From contig CM055871.1 in assembly GCA_029582165.1 (NCBI GenBank), positions 4,037,501 through 4,101,500 on the forward strand: a stretch of 64,000 nt of DNA. The letters run 5' to 3'. How positions within the stretch are numbered: position 1 is the first letter of the stretch; the number at the start of each line of letters is the position of its first letter. Below the pieces are notes generated by a model that was not told the origin of the DNA, did not search any database, and was given only the letters and a program-made list of their open reading frames with translations. Made by a program: the position numbers and the translations under genes. This document shows, in pieces, positions 45,097 to 56,999 of the stretch. The DNA is from Portulaca oleracea (Eukaryota > Streptophyta > Magnoliopsida > Caryophyllales > Portulacaceae).

Positions 45097-46572
45097 GTTG
45101 TCATTCAGATAAAGTTTTGACAAATGAATGAGAAGATCGTGCGTTTTTCCTTTTTAAATTTTTTTTATGTGGTTTGGTTGGTTAGTGTAGGGCCTTGGTT
45201 AATGTACGTACCTTCATCCCTTATTCTAAACTATTATTGCATGTTTTGATATTTGTTTATTAATGCATGGTTGAAGACTAATTCAATGGGTAGAAAGATA
45301 AATAAATAAACCTTATTTTTTTTGAAACCAAATAAACTTCAAATTTTGCCGCTGAGTCAAAATTCTCATCTCCACGAGTTACAATCCTTGGTTGATCCTC
45401 ATTTTGAATTCTTTAGTTTTAGTCAAATTCAAATCTTTTGCGAAATAAAAATAGCTAATGTGCGACTTATGAATTTAACCTTATGCGTGCGTTTACATCG
45501 ATCTCTCACACCTTAATGCAATACTCTCTCGATCTGTCTTGCCATATTATACATGCTATCAACTTTTGTATATTAGTTGACATATTATATGTCCACCCAG
45601 CGGCCGATTTAGAAACATTTTTAGATTAAATCCGATTTATGCTAATAATATTTTTAATTTCTTTCTTCAACTCAAATCACTATTATTAGCTCTATTTTCA
45701 TAGTTAAAAGTAGTACTAGAATATAATCTTAGAATTAATATTCATATATAGTGATGTACGGATCGAATTTAATCAATTTATTAAAGAAATTTACAATTAA
45801 ATCAACATATTATATTAAAATTAAGTAGATAAATCATGAATTACTATATCTTTATATATATGTTCTACCCTACTGATATTTAGACAACAATAAGGAAAAT
45901 TAAGATTAATAGATTTACCTTTAATGGATTAATAGATTAATAGATTTAGGATTGAAACTTTTCACCTTTCAAGATGGCACTTTGTTAGGAACAACTAAGA
46001 TTTACGGGTCCATTTAACATAAATACATAATTTTTACCTTTAAGTATATATCCATATAGTACATTTTATTTTATTTTTCTAGGACCTTGGACTCCATTGG
46101 TGTTGGCATGGTTGCTTCGCCACTCCGTTGGATTAACTTTTGCAAATTTTCAGGTTCATTATTCAATATATACAGTACAATAAAATATAAAATTAATTTT
46201 GTTAAATTTGTTATGAAAAATACTTTTATATGTGTTTAGTAATATAATTTTTGTAAAATATTGGAAATTGAAAGTTAAATTAATATACTAGATATCATAA
46301 AATTTAAAGGTAATAATTATTGTGAAACATAGAAGGTATGAATATTATCTTTACATACCATTATATAAAATTGAGTGAAACTGCCTAGTCTTCCGTAATA
46401 TCCATGAATGAATAATTTAATTATTAGTCCTTGAGTACTATTTCTAATAAATACTTGAGTAATTTATTACAAAATTGAAAAATATAAAATAAAATAAACT
46501 TAATTGAACTTCATCGTAAATGATTAAAAAAATGCTTTTGAGAAAATGATATATTGAAAGACTTATAAATTA
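45097..46572. other. AT-rich gene-free DNA
   Basis: No coding frame of substance and no element ends recognised. AATAAACC-TT direct copies around TTTTTTTTGAAACC at 45305-45338 may be another tiny retroposon stub, weaker than the others. Confidence 0.4.
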
Positions 46573-46712
46573 TTCTCTCCATTCTATATCTATGGTCTTT
46601 CTTTTAATATCGTTTCTCTTTTATTAAAACCAACCCTAAACATTGCATTGCTTGATCTTTCCATAAAGATTTCAATTTACTGGAAGAGATTTTAGATATG
46701 GAACGGAGGGAG
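46573..46712. mobile_element. Stowaway MITE, short
   Basis: TTCTCTCCATTCTATATCTA and the mirror TAGATATGGAACGGAGGGAG, with TA flanks. 140 bp, shorter than its relatives in this window. Confidence 0.7.
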
Positions 46713-47101
46713 TATTATAATTACGGTTTTGTTAATCATCGCCATAGGGTGATGATTAAGAAAGAATATTTATTTATTTATTATTTTTTTAAATCCCATA
46801 TAAGCACAAATATTCAGACTTGTGCATTAAAAGATATAATAAGAAAAGATATGAGATTTAAAAAAAGTTTCTAATAGGTGGGGTTTTGCTATTGGTTATA
46901 AAGACTCGTTGGAAGTTTAACGTTTTTTGTGCGGTGTTCGTTGAAGCAAAAAGATATGAGATTTAAAAAGTATCAACAATCTTTCAAAAATTATCAATAT
47001 ATAATCAAGAAATCAGTTGTAAAAAAATATATAATTAAGAAATTTTTATTGTTATTTTTATCTGAAAATTATAGGTATTGAAAGATATATAATATACAAG
47101 A

Positions 47102-47431
47102 CACTACTAAAAATATGTGTATTACCAACCACTTTTTCCAACCAATTTAAAATGGTTGGAAAAATCAACTATTTTACCAACTATTTAATATTCCAACTAT
47201 TTAATAATCCAACCATTTTTCCAATCATCTTCAGATAGTAGGAAAAAGGGTGGTAGGAAAATTTTCCTACCAATTTTAGCAAAATTGGTTGGAATTTTCA
47301 ACTATTTTTCCCACTAAATTTTTTGAAAAAGAGTTGGAATATCAAATGGTTGCTAAAATAGTTGGTTTTTCCAACCATTTTAAATTGGTTGGAAAAAAGT
47401 GGTTGGTAATACACATATTTTTAGTAGTGAG
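47102..47431. mobile_element. CACTA-type MITE
   Basis: It begins CACTACTAAAAATATGTGTA and ends in the mirror TATTTTTAGTAGTG. The exact 3 bp duplication AGA lies on both sides (47099-47101, 47432-47434). The whole 330 bp is a long imperfect inverted repeat of CCAACCATTTTAAATTGGTT-type motifs. It belongs to the same family as 24988-25425. Confidence 0.88.
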
Positions 47432-47940
47432 AAAAGATACTTAAGTGGGATTTAGAAAAACAAAAAAGATGATAAAGATTCTCTCTTAACACCCTTAAGG
47501 TGACGATTAGCAAAATCGATAAAGATTTGTAATAATACACTAATTTAATTATCAAATAAAGGCCCAAAATGACATAAATATTTTATCAAATATCTGATAA
47601 ATGAAAAGATCAAACGAAACAAAAAGTTCTGAAATGGAGAATCTTAATTATCAAATAAAAATTGGCCAAACCCTTGACATGGACAAGGATTGCTGCGCGT
47701 GACTGAGAGTGAAAGGAAGATTGGACTGTTGAGTGAGAGTGAGAGTGAGAGTGAGGGGGATGTGAATGTATGTGAGGCTGAGAGACAAGAAAGATGAAAC
47801 AAAATGAATTATATGGAACCCTAAACCTAAAGAAGCATATTCGATTTTATTTGATTCTTTGTATATATGGCAAATCTCCACCTTCACCAAGTGCGAGTTC
47901 CCTCAATTTACGAGTCATTAAAGTCCAAAACTAAATACTA

Positions 47941-48171
47941 CCTCTATTTTTATTTATCTGGGCCCAGAAAACTGTGTTAAAAATTTTGACAGTTAGTATC
48001 TTAATTTGTATAATGATTCATCATATAAAATTGACGTCAATAGATTCGTAATAAAAAATACTATTAAAAAGTATAATATTATAATTTTTTATAAAAATTT
48101 TATATTAGAAATTATTGATTAAAAATTAATACTGAAAACCGTAAATGACATATAAAAAAGAAAGGAGGGAG
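47941..48171. mobile_element. Stowaway MITE
   Basis: It starts with CCTCTATTTTTATTTATCTG after TA and ends AAGAAAGGAGGGAG before TA. Confidence 0.55.
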
Positions 48172-49333
48172 TATTTATTTACGCCCTCAAATATGCAGGG
48201 TATGATGGGCCTGTTAAATTTATGGGTAATTTCAATTTACTAAAAATTATCAATTTTTGTCAAAATTTACTCAAATTTACCCAAATTTATCACAGTTTAA
48301 AAACAAAAAAAAAAATTGAAATATTAGCACAAATTTGCCAAAAATTACCTAAAATTATCAAACTGTAGCAAAATTTAACTTTCACTCGACTGCTTTTTAT
48401 TCATGTATTTGACACACCTAAGTGGAGTGTAAACATTATTTGAGAATTTTGAAAAAAGGATAATAATAATAATAATAATAATAATATCTTAAATTATTTC
48501 TTGTAATTGTGTATGCACAATGACTAGAATCTATAATTATATTATCATATTCTATTAAGGTCGTGTTCTATACGGTATTTTGCGGTGAGGTGTGGTGGAA
48601 TTGTAGTGGGATGTGGTGAAATTGTGGTAGGTTATTGGTATGTGGGGTAGGTGAGGAGAGAGAATGTAAAAAGTAGAGGAGAAAAGTGAGGAGAGAGAAA
48701 AGTGAGGAGAGAAAAAAGTAATGATTTGCGGTGAAATGTGGTGGGTTGTGGCAGAAAAGACTGTGTAAGACTATGATTTACAACCATGATATAACACTAC
48801 TAAATGTTTTTCACATCTATACTTCTAATAGTTAAAATATTTTATTATTTCTTATTTTAATTAAAAATAATTTTTTATTTAGCTAAGACAGGTTTAAAAT
48901 GATTCAAATCTCCATATATACACATGCATGTGTATCTTTTTTGCAACAATGACAAGTGAGGTTTTATTACTGCCATTCTCTTATTGAAATTCACCCATGA
49001 GTTTGAAGACTCACATCAGAAGACATAACAAGAAAAACTACTTTAGGCAATAAAAAAGTTTGAAGTACGTCTTAGTGCAATTTTTATTGCCCTTTAACAT
49101 GGGCTAAAAAAAATGTTACGATTTGATAGTTTTATCCTCGAAGCATAAAGTTCGGGCTTCAAATTAGTAAAAATGGTAGCACAATGTAGTTGTGGTGGGC
49201 AACAAAATTTTTTTGTTACCTTAGTAGCTTTGGGCAACCATTTTTATTGAAATTGTCGCCTTATTTATATCAATTGCAACAAAAAAAAAGTTTTGTTGCC
49301 ACATATAGTGTATTTAACTACAAAATTATTTCA
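48172..49333. other. Low-complexity AT-rich DNA with repeat traces
   Basis: At 48230-48420 an AAATTTACC/AAATTATC-rich stretch resembles the one at 49975-50150, so both belong to one dispersed repeat. A TAA trinucleotide run lies at 48466-48486. GTGTTCTATACGGTATTTTG at 48565 opens a GTGGTGGAAT-rich stretch to about 48760 that resembles, in reverse, the end of the window (63900-64000). No gene was found. Confidence 0.4.
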
Positions 49334-49680
49334 AAAAATTACTCGGAGGTACCCCAATATTTGGGGAAACTATTTTTCGGTACCCCAACTTTTCAAAACT
49401 CATTTTGAGGTACCCTTACTTGTTGGGTTAGTAATTATTTGGTGCTTTTCCGGCCATCAATTTTATTAAGGGACCGAAACACCCTTATTCTTCTTCTTTA
49501 AGGGTATTTCTTAAAAAATGGAAGATAAGGGTATTTCGGTCACTTAACCAAATTGATGACCGAAAAAACACCTAATAATTTCTAACCCAAAAAGTAAGTG
49601 TACCTCAAAATGAGTTTTGAAAAGTTGGGGTACCATAAAAACATTTCACCAAAAGTTGGGTACCTCCAATTAATTTTTTG
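49334..49680. mobile_element. Fold-back MITE
   Basis: An almost complete inverted repeat. The left arm CAAAAAATTACTCGGAGGTA with TACCCCAACTTTTCAAAACT is mirrored by AGTTTTGAAAAGTTGGGGTA and TACCTCCAATTAATTTTTTG. ATTATTT occurs outside both ends. It could fold into a stem of about 150 bp. It is inserted in a wider repeat with TTGTTGCCCAAA motifs on either side. Confidence 0.75.
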
Positions 49681-50523
49681 AAATTATTTGGTTGCCCAAA
49701 GTAATGCAATAATAATTTTTTTGTTGCCCAAACTAGTCTAAATTTGTTCCCCAAACATATTTTTCTAGTTGCGAGATTAAGTTAAAAAGGCATGGTATAT
49801 AAGTCAAGTGGGCTACTCCTATTAACACCAATTGATTTTAATATGAAATATTACTTAACTTGTTATTATAAGCCTTACTTGAAGTGGATTTCCGCCTTAA
49901 ATCTCCCAACACCTCTAAATAGGCAAAGAATACAACTCAAAAAAGGGAGAGAAAATAAACTACTCTATCTGTCAAATTTATGCGTAAATTAAATTTATCA
50001 GTTTTTACCTAAATTTACAAAAATTTACCAAAAATTGTCAAAATTAAAAAACAAAAAAAATTAATTTTGATATAATAGTATAAATTTGACAAAAGTTACC
50101 AAACTTTATTTTTTACCTTACTGTTTTTTACCTATGAATTTTACACTGTATACATTGTGAGCAAGGGAGATTTTACCATAGTTGAAAAATTTTTCAACTA
50201 TGATAGTTGAAAAGTAGGTTCCACTATTAAAAAGTCAAAATTAATAATATTGATTAGTGTGATTTGTTTTAATAAGTAATGACTTTCTTCGAGATATAAT
50301 TTTTTCACAAAATTTAATATTTCTATAGATTTTTTTTTTACCATAATTAAAACTTTTTCTACTATCGTAGTTGAAAAGTGTAGTATATCGATGATTCTAC
50401 CCAAAAATATTAAAATTGGTTTATTTTGATCGAAATAATTTATCGAAATAGTTAATTGTATGTGTTGGTATATATATAAATCTTTTTAACAAATATAATT
50501 TATCTTACTGAAATTAACACTAA

Positions 50524-50914
50524 GGCTGTGTTCGGCAGTAGCGTTTGGGGTAGCGTTTAGCGTCTTGACCAAGTCAAAACTCTAATTGCATAAATATTAG
50601 TGTTCGATAAGCTAGCGTTTTGAGGAGCGTTTTGTGAAACGCTAATAAAGTTAACGTTTAGCGTTTAGGATATAGCGTTTCATATTTTCGGTCAAAAAAT
50701 ACCCTTTGAAAATTTTATCTTTTAAAATTATTGATATCCTTTTATGTCAATTCACATTAATATGTTAATTCAACTGCTAAATTTACCGAACACAATTTTC
50801 ATTTGAACAGTCATCAATTATCCGCTACTTAAACTGCTATCCGCTACGTAAACCGCTATCCGCTACATAAACCTCTATCTGCTACCTAAAACGCTAGTTT
50901 TACCGAACTGGGCC
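50524..50914. mobile_element. Tourist-like (PIF/Harbinger) MITE, copy 1
   Basis: GGCTGTGTTCGGCAGTAGCG at the left and TACCGAACTGGGCC at the right, with TAA on both sides. The interior is rich in TAGCGTTT and mirrored AACCGCTATCCGCTAC motifs. Confidence 0.82.
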
Positions 50915-50917
50915 TAA

Positions 50918-51305
50918 GGTTATGTTCGGCAGTAGCATTTGAGGTAGCGTTTAGCGTCTTGACCTAGTCAAAACTCTAATTGCATAAATATTAGTGTTCG
51001 GTAAGCTAGCGTTTTGAGGAGCATTTAGCGTTTTAAGGAGCGTTTTGTGAAACGCTAATAAAGTTAACGTTTAGCGTTTAGGATATAGCGTTTCATATTT
51101 TCGGTCAAAGAATACCCTTTGAAAATTTTATTTTTTAAAATTATTGATATCCTTTTATGTCAAACATTAATCTGTTAATTCAACCGCTAAATTTACCGAA
51201 CACAATTTTCATTTGAACAGTCATCCACTATCCGCTACTTAAACCGCTATCCGCTACATAAACCTCTATCCGCTACCTAAAACGCTAATTTTGCCGAACA
51301 GGGCC
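50918..51305. mobile_element. Tourist-like (PIF/Harbinger) MITE, copy 2
   Basis: Head-to-tail neighbour of copy 1, sharing the TAA between them (50915-50917) and followed by TAA at 51306. The ends are GGTTATGTTCGGCAGTAGC and GCCGAACAGGGCC. The sequence is very similar to copy 1 throughout, with an extra GCATTTAGCGTTTTAAGGA near 51022. Confidence 0.82.
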
Positions 51306-51370
51306 TAAAAACTTTCAACTATCATAGTTAAAAATAAATTCAACTAGGGTAAAATTTTCATTGTGAGCAA

Positions 51371-51784
51371 TATCAGTGAAATATTTAGAGTTTTTCGCAA
51401 CCAAATACGCTTTGTCATCCATGAGCATCGGGGACAATATTAGATGGATATCCTCTTCCTTTCCCACCAAATATTGTAGAGGAAGGCAGCAAACTAAAGT
51501 AGCTATGAGCACCTTCTTATGTGCTGCCTTTTTGAGACAATTGATCAGTAGTTTTATACTCCACTCGTGAATGTTCTTACCCTCACAAGTTAGTCTGCTC
51601 CATTTTTAGAGCTCAAGCATGACCTTACTTGAGAAAGGACGGGTCATGAAGATATGAGAGTGGGTTTCATGAGTCGAGTTACGAAATGGTGTTGATTAGA
51701 ATTTAGAACGAGCCTTCCTGTGCGCATAACTAATAATGCAGGAAGATTATAGCCCGATCTTGGCCCTGTGTATATATACATACA

Positions 51785-51820
<36 letters not shown>
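51371..51820. repeat. Gene-free DNA ending in a TACA microsatellite
   Basis: No gene is seen at 51371-51770; two overlapping antisense frames of about 65 codons are dismissed. A TACA tetranucleotide run fills 51775-51813 and passes into TATATA, the target of the following Mutator-like element. Confidence 0.75.
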
Positions 51821-52216
51821 GGAAATTGGATTCTAATAATATGAACTTTTGGCCATATAAGACTTAATAATACGAACTTTGACCCCCTATTACCCCCAAT
51901 AACACGCCACCGAGTTAAGATTAACTTGACTCGGTGGCGTGCTGACGTGGCGGTGGAGAGAGAGTGTTGACTATTTTAATTGTGCCATGTCAGCTTTGAC
52001 TTAACCCCCTTTCTCTCTCCTCAACCATTCTTCTTCTTCTCCCATTATCCATCAATGGCTTCCTCAAGCTATTATCTTTTTCAGATAACATAAACCCAAG
52101 ATCTACCATTAAAAATCTTCTTCTTCTTCTTCTTCTCTCATGACATTAAAAGCACCTATAGTGGTAGAAATTGGATGCAGGCTGAAGCTCAATTTCTAGG
52201 GTTTTGATTTTGGGAA

Positions 52217-52945
52217 TTGAATCAAGCAGCAACTGACCTTAAGAATGCAAGGTTAGTTGTAAACGGGCTCGAAAATGTTCTTGTGAATTTTCAGTCTCAT
52301 GCTTTCTCGATTTTTTCTCTTGCTGAGCAATGGCGGAGCTTAGAAGGTAATTTCGCCAAGGCGGAATCTTCAATTTCGAATCATGCCAAAGAACTCGAAT
52401 CGAATCTTCGATAAGTTGATCAGTGAGAGAGTTGAAGCGGTGGAGGTAAGAGAGAAGGATACTTGAGAGCGTTATGAAGCGTTGGAGTTGGAGAAGATGC
52501 AGATTAACGAGCAAATCAGAGCACTGAAGTTGAAAGAAAAGCAATTTGAGGAGCGTCGTTTGGAGGTTGATGTGAGGGCGAATGAGATAGATAATCGGTG
52601 CAGAGAATTTGAGGCCAGAGAAAGGCACCATCGTCGTAGCTCGCAAACCCCTAACCCTAAAATGCACCAACGCCCAATCCTCTCTTCATGTCGTCCTTCC
52701 TCCTTCTCCATGGTCGCCGTCTTCTCACCAGAAATTCCCCCAAAAAACCCTCGCCATTGCAACCTCAACAACAGCAGCTCAGTTAGGGTTCCGAGGGACA
52801 ATCGATCCGATTGGGACGATTGCCGTCGTCCTTAGAAGATGCCGAGGTGTGAGATGAGCGAGAGTAGTCCTGACATGACATGGCCATGAATTAAAGGCCA
52901 GAGAGAGGCAAATTGATGACCGTTGTAGGTTAGCTGAGGCAAGGG
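52217..52945 (+). pseudogene. Captured coiled-coil gene fragment (FRIGIDA-like), 5' part
   Basis: The frame at 52217-52414 (NQAATDLKNARLVV, then FAKAESSISNHAKELESNL) and, after stops, at 52482-52624 (MELEKMQINEQIRALKLKE, then FEERRLEVDVRANEID) encodes heptad-rich helices. Their style is the N-terminal coiled coil of plant FRIGIDA-like proteins (repeated LKEKQFEER units). At 52625-52850 a different, CT-rich stretch is inserted (ATGTCGTCCTTCCTCC, then RRLLTRNSPKKPSPL); it looks like the 5' end of another gene. The family call is tentative. Confidence 0.5.
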
Positions 52946-52953
52946 AAAGACAA

Positions 52954-55900
52954 TGTAATAACCCACCCCAAAATCATGTTTAATTACCTATAAATCATAA
53001 TAATAATTCAAATCGCGTTATAAATTTTTCGCGTTTACCTTTATTTATCTATTTATTTATTTATTGATATCGGTGTCAAGTCTCGTGCAGGAGATGGCTA
53101 AGGTGCCGAATTATCGGCTTAAAAAAATTTACTTCACATATTCATTCAATGAGTTAAAGTATTTCAAGTTATACGATGTGTTTTATAAATTTATTTACCA
53201 AGAAACGGTTAATAATTGTCCGCCTCGATTTCTATATATATTTTACCGTTCCAATTTTAATTATTTAAATTTCATTCCCTTTACATTGTTTCAAGTGGTA
53301 ATTTTACTCATTTTATCCTATTTAATCCAAGTCCTAGTTTATTTTAACCAAAGTGTTACCAATTAATTTTCTTGAGTACAAACTAATTATTTTTAGTCTA
53401 GTACACTTATAATTACTTTATTTTAATTAAAGTTTCAGATTTAATTAGACCCCTAAATGTCCTAAGCTAGTTAATTAGAGGGAGTATATAGTAGTAGTTT
53501 TAGTTAGAAGGGTCATTGTCATTCTAATTCAAACACCCAAACACCCCCAATCTCTCTCTACCCTCTCTTCCTCCCTGTTCTGCCGTGCTCCCAGCCACCA
53601 CCACCACTCTTTTTCCGGCCAGCCGGTGCCGGAAACCGCCAGCCGCCAGTGGCCGCCGCCCTCCTCTTCCTCCCTCTTGTGTTTTCATCCATTTTTTTTA
53701 CTCCAAGGGTAATCTCTCAAACCCCAATTTCAATTCCTTTAGGCCCTAATCTGAAAATCTATGTTTTACATATGTTTCTTTTATAAATTCTATCTCTTTT
53801 ACTCTCTTAATTCATGAATTCAAGTATATAATTGGATTGGTTAAGTTAGGGTTTGAGTTTGGAGTATGTGCATGTGTATTTGGATGAGTTCTTGAGGTTT
53901 TCTTGTTGAATTCTTGATGGATATTGTTATAATCTTGATGCATGTGAGTTTCTTGATAAGTTTCTGAGTATTAAGGGCTGATTATATATGTTAAGATTAT
54001 TATTTAAGTGTTGTCATGTTTAATTTGGGTGAATTAGTGAGGTTTTGGTGCAAGAGTTCAAGAACAAGTCCTTTATGTTGAGTTTATGTTTAATCCATGG
54101 TTGCATGTGGAATTTAAGCTCTTTGATGAGTTAACTTTCAAGGTTTAATTCTGGAAATATAGTGGATTATAGCCAAAGTGAAGTTTGGTTGAGAATTAGT
54201 ATGAATTAAGGGCTAAAAGTATCATTAAAGCTGAAATTAAAAGCAAAATAGTCTCTGTTTCGATTCTGGAAATTTACAGAATTTTAAAAGTGGGATTTTT
54301 GCCCAGATTTTTACTCCATTTGATAGCTTAAGGTGTTAGCAAACCATAGGCTTTGGAATTTCTAATTTCCGACTTGTATAGGCCGAGATATAGCCAAAAC
54401 CGTAACATTGCGTTTCGGAATACGTTTCTGGAGTCAGTATCTTGAGGGCAGTTTTTTGTCCCTTTGGAGACTTCTTTAGTTTTTGATGTAAACATGAAAG
54501 TTTTAGGTCACATTGCAAGCTTTCCGGAAAGGTATGGTTTGTATTTATACGATGTCGGGAGTGTGAGATATGAGCCCGGGAAGAAGGGCTGTCTACTTGA
54601 AGTTTCTGCCCAGTTTACCTTTTATAAAATTCCATCTTTAAGGCCCTAAACCAAGTCAATAGGGGACTTTAAGCATTGATAAGTTATGGTTATATGTTAT
54701 AATCTTAGGTTAAAGTCTTAAGGGTGAAAAGTATGGTTTTGGAAGCCTAAGTATGTCCTAAGGTCTTTTAGCCAAGAGTGGTGATTTAAACACAAGTTAT
54801 ATATATCTCCCAATGAGTGTTAGCTTAAGAGTTCAACATCTTTGAGTTGGTCAAGGTTTTATCTAGCTAATGACTTCCAAGTTCTAAATAACTCTCAAGT
54901 TAAGTTCCTCTAAGTTCTCAACTCAAAGTTCATTCCTCAAACTCCATTATTCATTCTTCTTTCATCAACCGCCCATCGACATCGCTTTTTCTAAATAAGT
55001 CTAGAGGAACCCTTTTACTCTCATATTCACCTTCAATCTTTGGTTCTTATACTTCATTAATCTAAGCTATCTTTCCAAGGTCCAAGTGCCCTTCTTTGAT
55101 TTCACCTTTCTACATCAATTTCTCTATGTAATTTCATTCCGGAATTCCTAATTTATTCTACCTTAGCTTCTGTCCGGGCCCATTTTGGAGCCCTTCCTCT
55201 CATTTTTAGCCTCTGGTTCTGTTGACAAAGTTGTAGATTATGATTTTCCCTATTCCGAGATGTACTCGTTTGCCTCATTCCGTTTTTCCTAACCCAAGTT
55301 ATGCTATAAACTTTATTTTTATATAACCTGAAATTTTCTCCCTAAGTTATTTCATTTATATTTTCCTAAGTTTCTAAACTTTTAAAACTAATTAAGAGCC
55401 TCATTCGGTTCTTCGTTTTCCATTATTCATGTCTTAGTTGACAAGTTACCAAAGCCATCTCAAAGCCGAGACGCACCGCCAGGAACTTTATCATCCCAAG
55501 GTACGCAAATTGTCCAAACCTTTACCGCCTTAGTGCGTACATTTTTCATGTATTATCAAGTTTTATGTTTTATGTAATCTTTTATGTTTTAAAGTGGACC
55601 CGCCTTATATTATCATTTATATGTACTCATGTTTTAGCACTCGATCGAGTGGCCAGTTGTCGCATCGCTTAGCGGTCACCCAATCCAAATCTAGATCGAT
55701 TTGGGCATGCGCGTGTGTGAGGTGCTGCACCGATCATGAGGGTTCCACATATTTATTCATCTATCTTTACTACTTTGTTATTCATGTATGTTATGTATGT
55801 ACTTTATTTCAGGTTATTGGTTTTACTCCCCTTCCCTTGTTTTCAAAATGAATTTAAATGCAGACTAAAACCGTTTTGAGCGGTTTACGTGTTGGAGGTT

Positions 55901-56314
55901 TACGATCTTGAGTGTTTCCCCACTCACTTTTTGCAATGTTTTAATGTTTTGTTTTTAGGAGGTTCGAGCTCCCAAGGCAAAGACAAATCAGTTCCGAAGT
56001 AGCTTCAATCGCGTGAGGTAGTTCCTAAGTCACGTTAATGGCAGGAGAGCCGGTTTGGCAGTTGCTTGGAAGTTCTCTTATGGTTTTAAGTTTATGTATC
56101 CATAAATTCAAGGATTGTATAAGTTTGTACTTATGTTTTTGGTTTGGAGTTTAGCATTTTTTCTCTCTTGTGGTTATAAAGTTTTGGTGTGTTTGTGCCT
56201 TGTTTCTTTTGGGGACGACGGTAATGCCTCGATCTAAAGTGTTCCGCTGCGCTAATCACAGGTTTGGGTTTTTGAGTAGGATTTTAATCTTGTGATTAAG
56301 GTTGGGGTGTTACA
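52954..56314 (+). mobile_element. Solo-LTR-like unit, about 3.36 kb
   Basis: It begins TGTAATAACCCACCCCAAAA and ends GGTTGGGGTGTTACA (TG...CA), with GACAA before and GGCAA after (a 5 bp duplication with one change). There are no gag/pol domains inside. A TATATA at 53485-53490, followed by a CT-rich leader and GC-rich CGCCAGCCGCCAGTGGCCGC, looks like a promoter and transcript start. Very long LTRs beginning TGTAA-ACCC are usual for some plant gypsy lineages, hence a probable solo LTR. It interrupts the cargo of the Pack-MULE. Confidence 0.75.
53470..53530 (+). promoter_or_regulatory. Putative LTR promoter
   Basis: GGGAGTATATAGTAGTAG carries a TATA box about 500 bp into the LTR. It is followed by a CAAACACCC and CTCTCT-rich leader. 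The mirror sequence occurs in the second LTR unit near 63190-63225. Confidence 0.4.
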
Positions 56315-56541
56315 GGCAAATTGATGAACAATGCAAAGCTCCAGAGGACCCGAGAGAGAGGAAGATGAGTGTGGATTTGAGAGAGAAGCAATTGAATGAG
56401 TGTGCCCAGTTGCTTGAATTGAAAGAGATGGAAATGAATGAGAGATTGCAATCGAATCGAGAAGAACTCGAGTCGAAAGAGGCGCAAATTAGACAGGACT
56501 GTGAAGCATTGACATTGAAAGAAGAAGAAGATGATTGTTAA
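56315..56541 (+). pseudogene. Captured coiled-coil gene fragment, 3' part
   Basis: It continues the cargo right of the solo LTR: RQIDEQCKAPEDPRERKMSV, then LREKQLNECAQLLELKEMEM and ESKEAQIRQDCEALTLKEEE up to a TAA. It is highly charged and heptad-rich. Left of the LTR the text RQIDDRCRLAEARERQ points to the same reading, so the LTR split one frame. Confidence 0.55.
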
Positions 56542-56816
56542 TGATGGATCTCGGGTTTGTGTTTTCTGAAAAAAAAAATAAGAGGAAGCATTGATGGATA
56601 ATAGAGGAAGAAGAAGAATGGTTGGGGAGAGAGAAAGGGGCTTAAGTCAAAGTTGACATGGCACACTCTCTCACACAGACAGCCATGTAAGTCAATTTAA
56701 TCTTAACTCGGTGGCGTGTTATTATGACAATACCAAAGTCAGTATTATTCATCACTAAATCGAAATAGTTTGTATTATTAAATTATACTAAAAGTTAGAT
56801 TATTATAATCTAATTT

Positions 56817-56818
<2 letters not shown>

Positions 56819-56880
<62 letters not shown>
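56819..56880. repeat. AT dinucleotide microsatellite
   Basis: An uninterrupted AT run of about 60 bp lies between two elements with the same GGAAA(A)TTGGATTC ends. Confidence 0.95.
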
Positions 56881-56881
<1 letters not shown>

Positions 56882-56999
56882 AAAATTGGATTCTAATAAT
56901 TTTTACTTTCAACAATTGTATAGTAATTTTTCATTCCTACCTCATATGGATTATTACTTTTCAGTTGGTGAAAGTAAATATTATTATAGTCCAATTTTC
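56881..56999. mobile_element. 119-bp miniature of the GGAAATTGGATTC family
   Basis: It begins GAAAATTGGATTCTAATAAT and ends ATTATTATAGTCCAATTTTC. It is flanked by AT-repeat sequence that would also serve as target duplication. This is the smallest of four related elements in the window. Confidence 0.65.

Larger units (their letters stand above)
50165..51358. mobile_element. Outer TIR element carrying two Tourist MITEs
   Basis: The terminal repeats contain ATTTTACCATAGTTGAA (left) and, as mirror, TTCAACTAGGGTAAAATTTT (right). The same 12 bp, CATTGTGAGCAA, stand outside both ends (50153-50164, 51359-51370). A long duplication suggests a Mutator-like or related element. CAACTATGATAGTTG-type palindromes recur at 50196-50212, near 50362 and near 51318. 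Confidence 0.65.
51821..56818. mobile_element. Pack-MULE-like element with coiled-coil cargo, split by a solo LTR
   Basis: The ends GGAAATTGGATTCTAATAAT and ATTATAATCTAATTTCC, plus the subterminal TTGACTCGGTGGCG and its mirror, match the element at 41666-42956. ATATATATA flanks both sides, although these lie in AT repeats. Removing the 3.36 kb LTR unit leaves about 1.6 kb with host-derived coding pieces. It belongs to the same family as 40293, 41666 and 56881. Confidence 0.75.

Noticed and set aside
47651..47890. 79-codon minus-strand frame with SLSLTYIHIPLTLTLTLT
   Set aside because: Low-complexity product of GAGAGTGAGAGTGA repeats.
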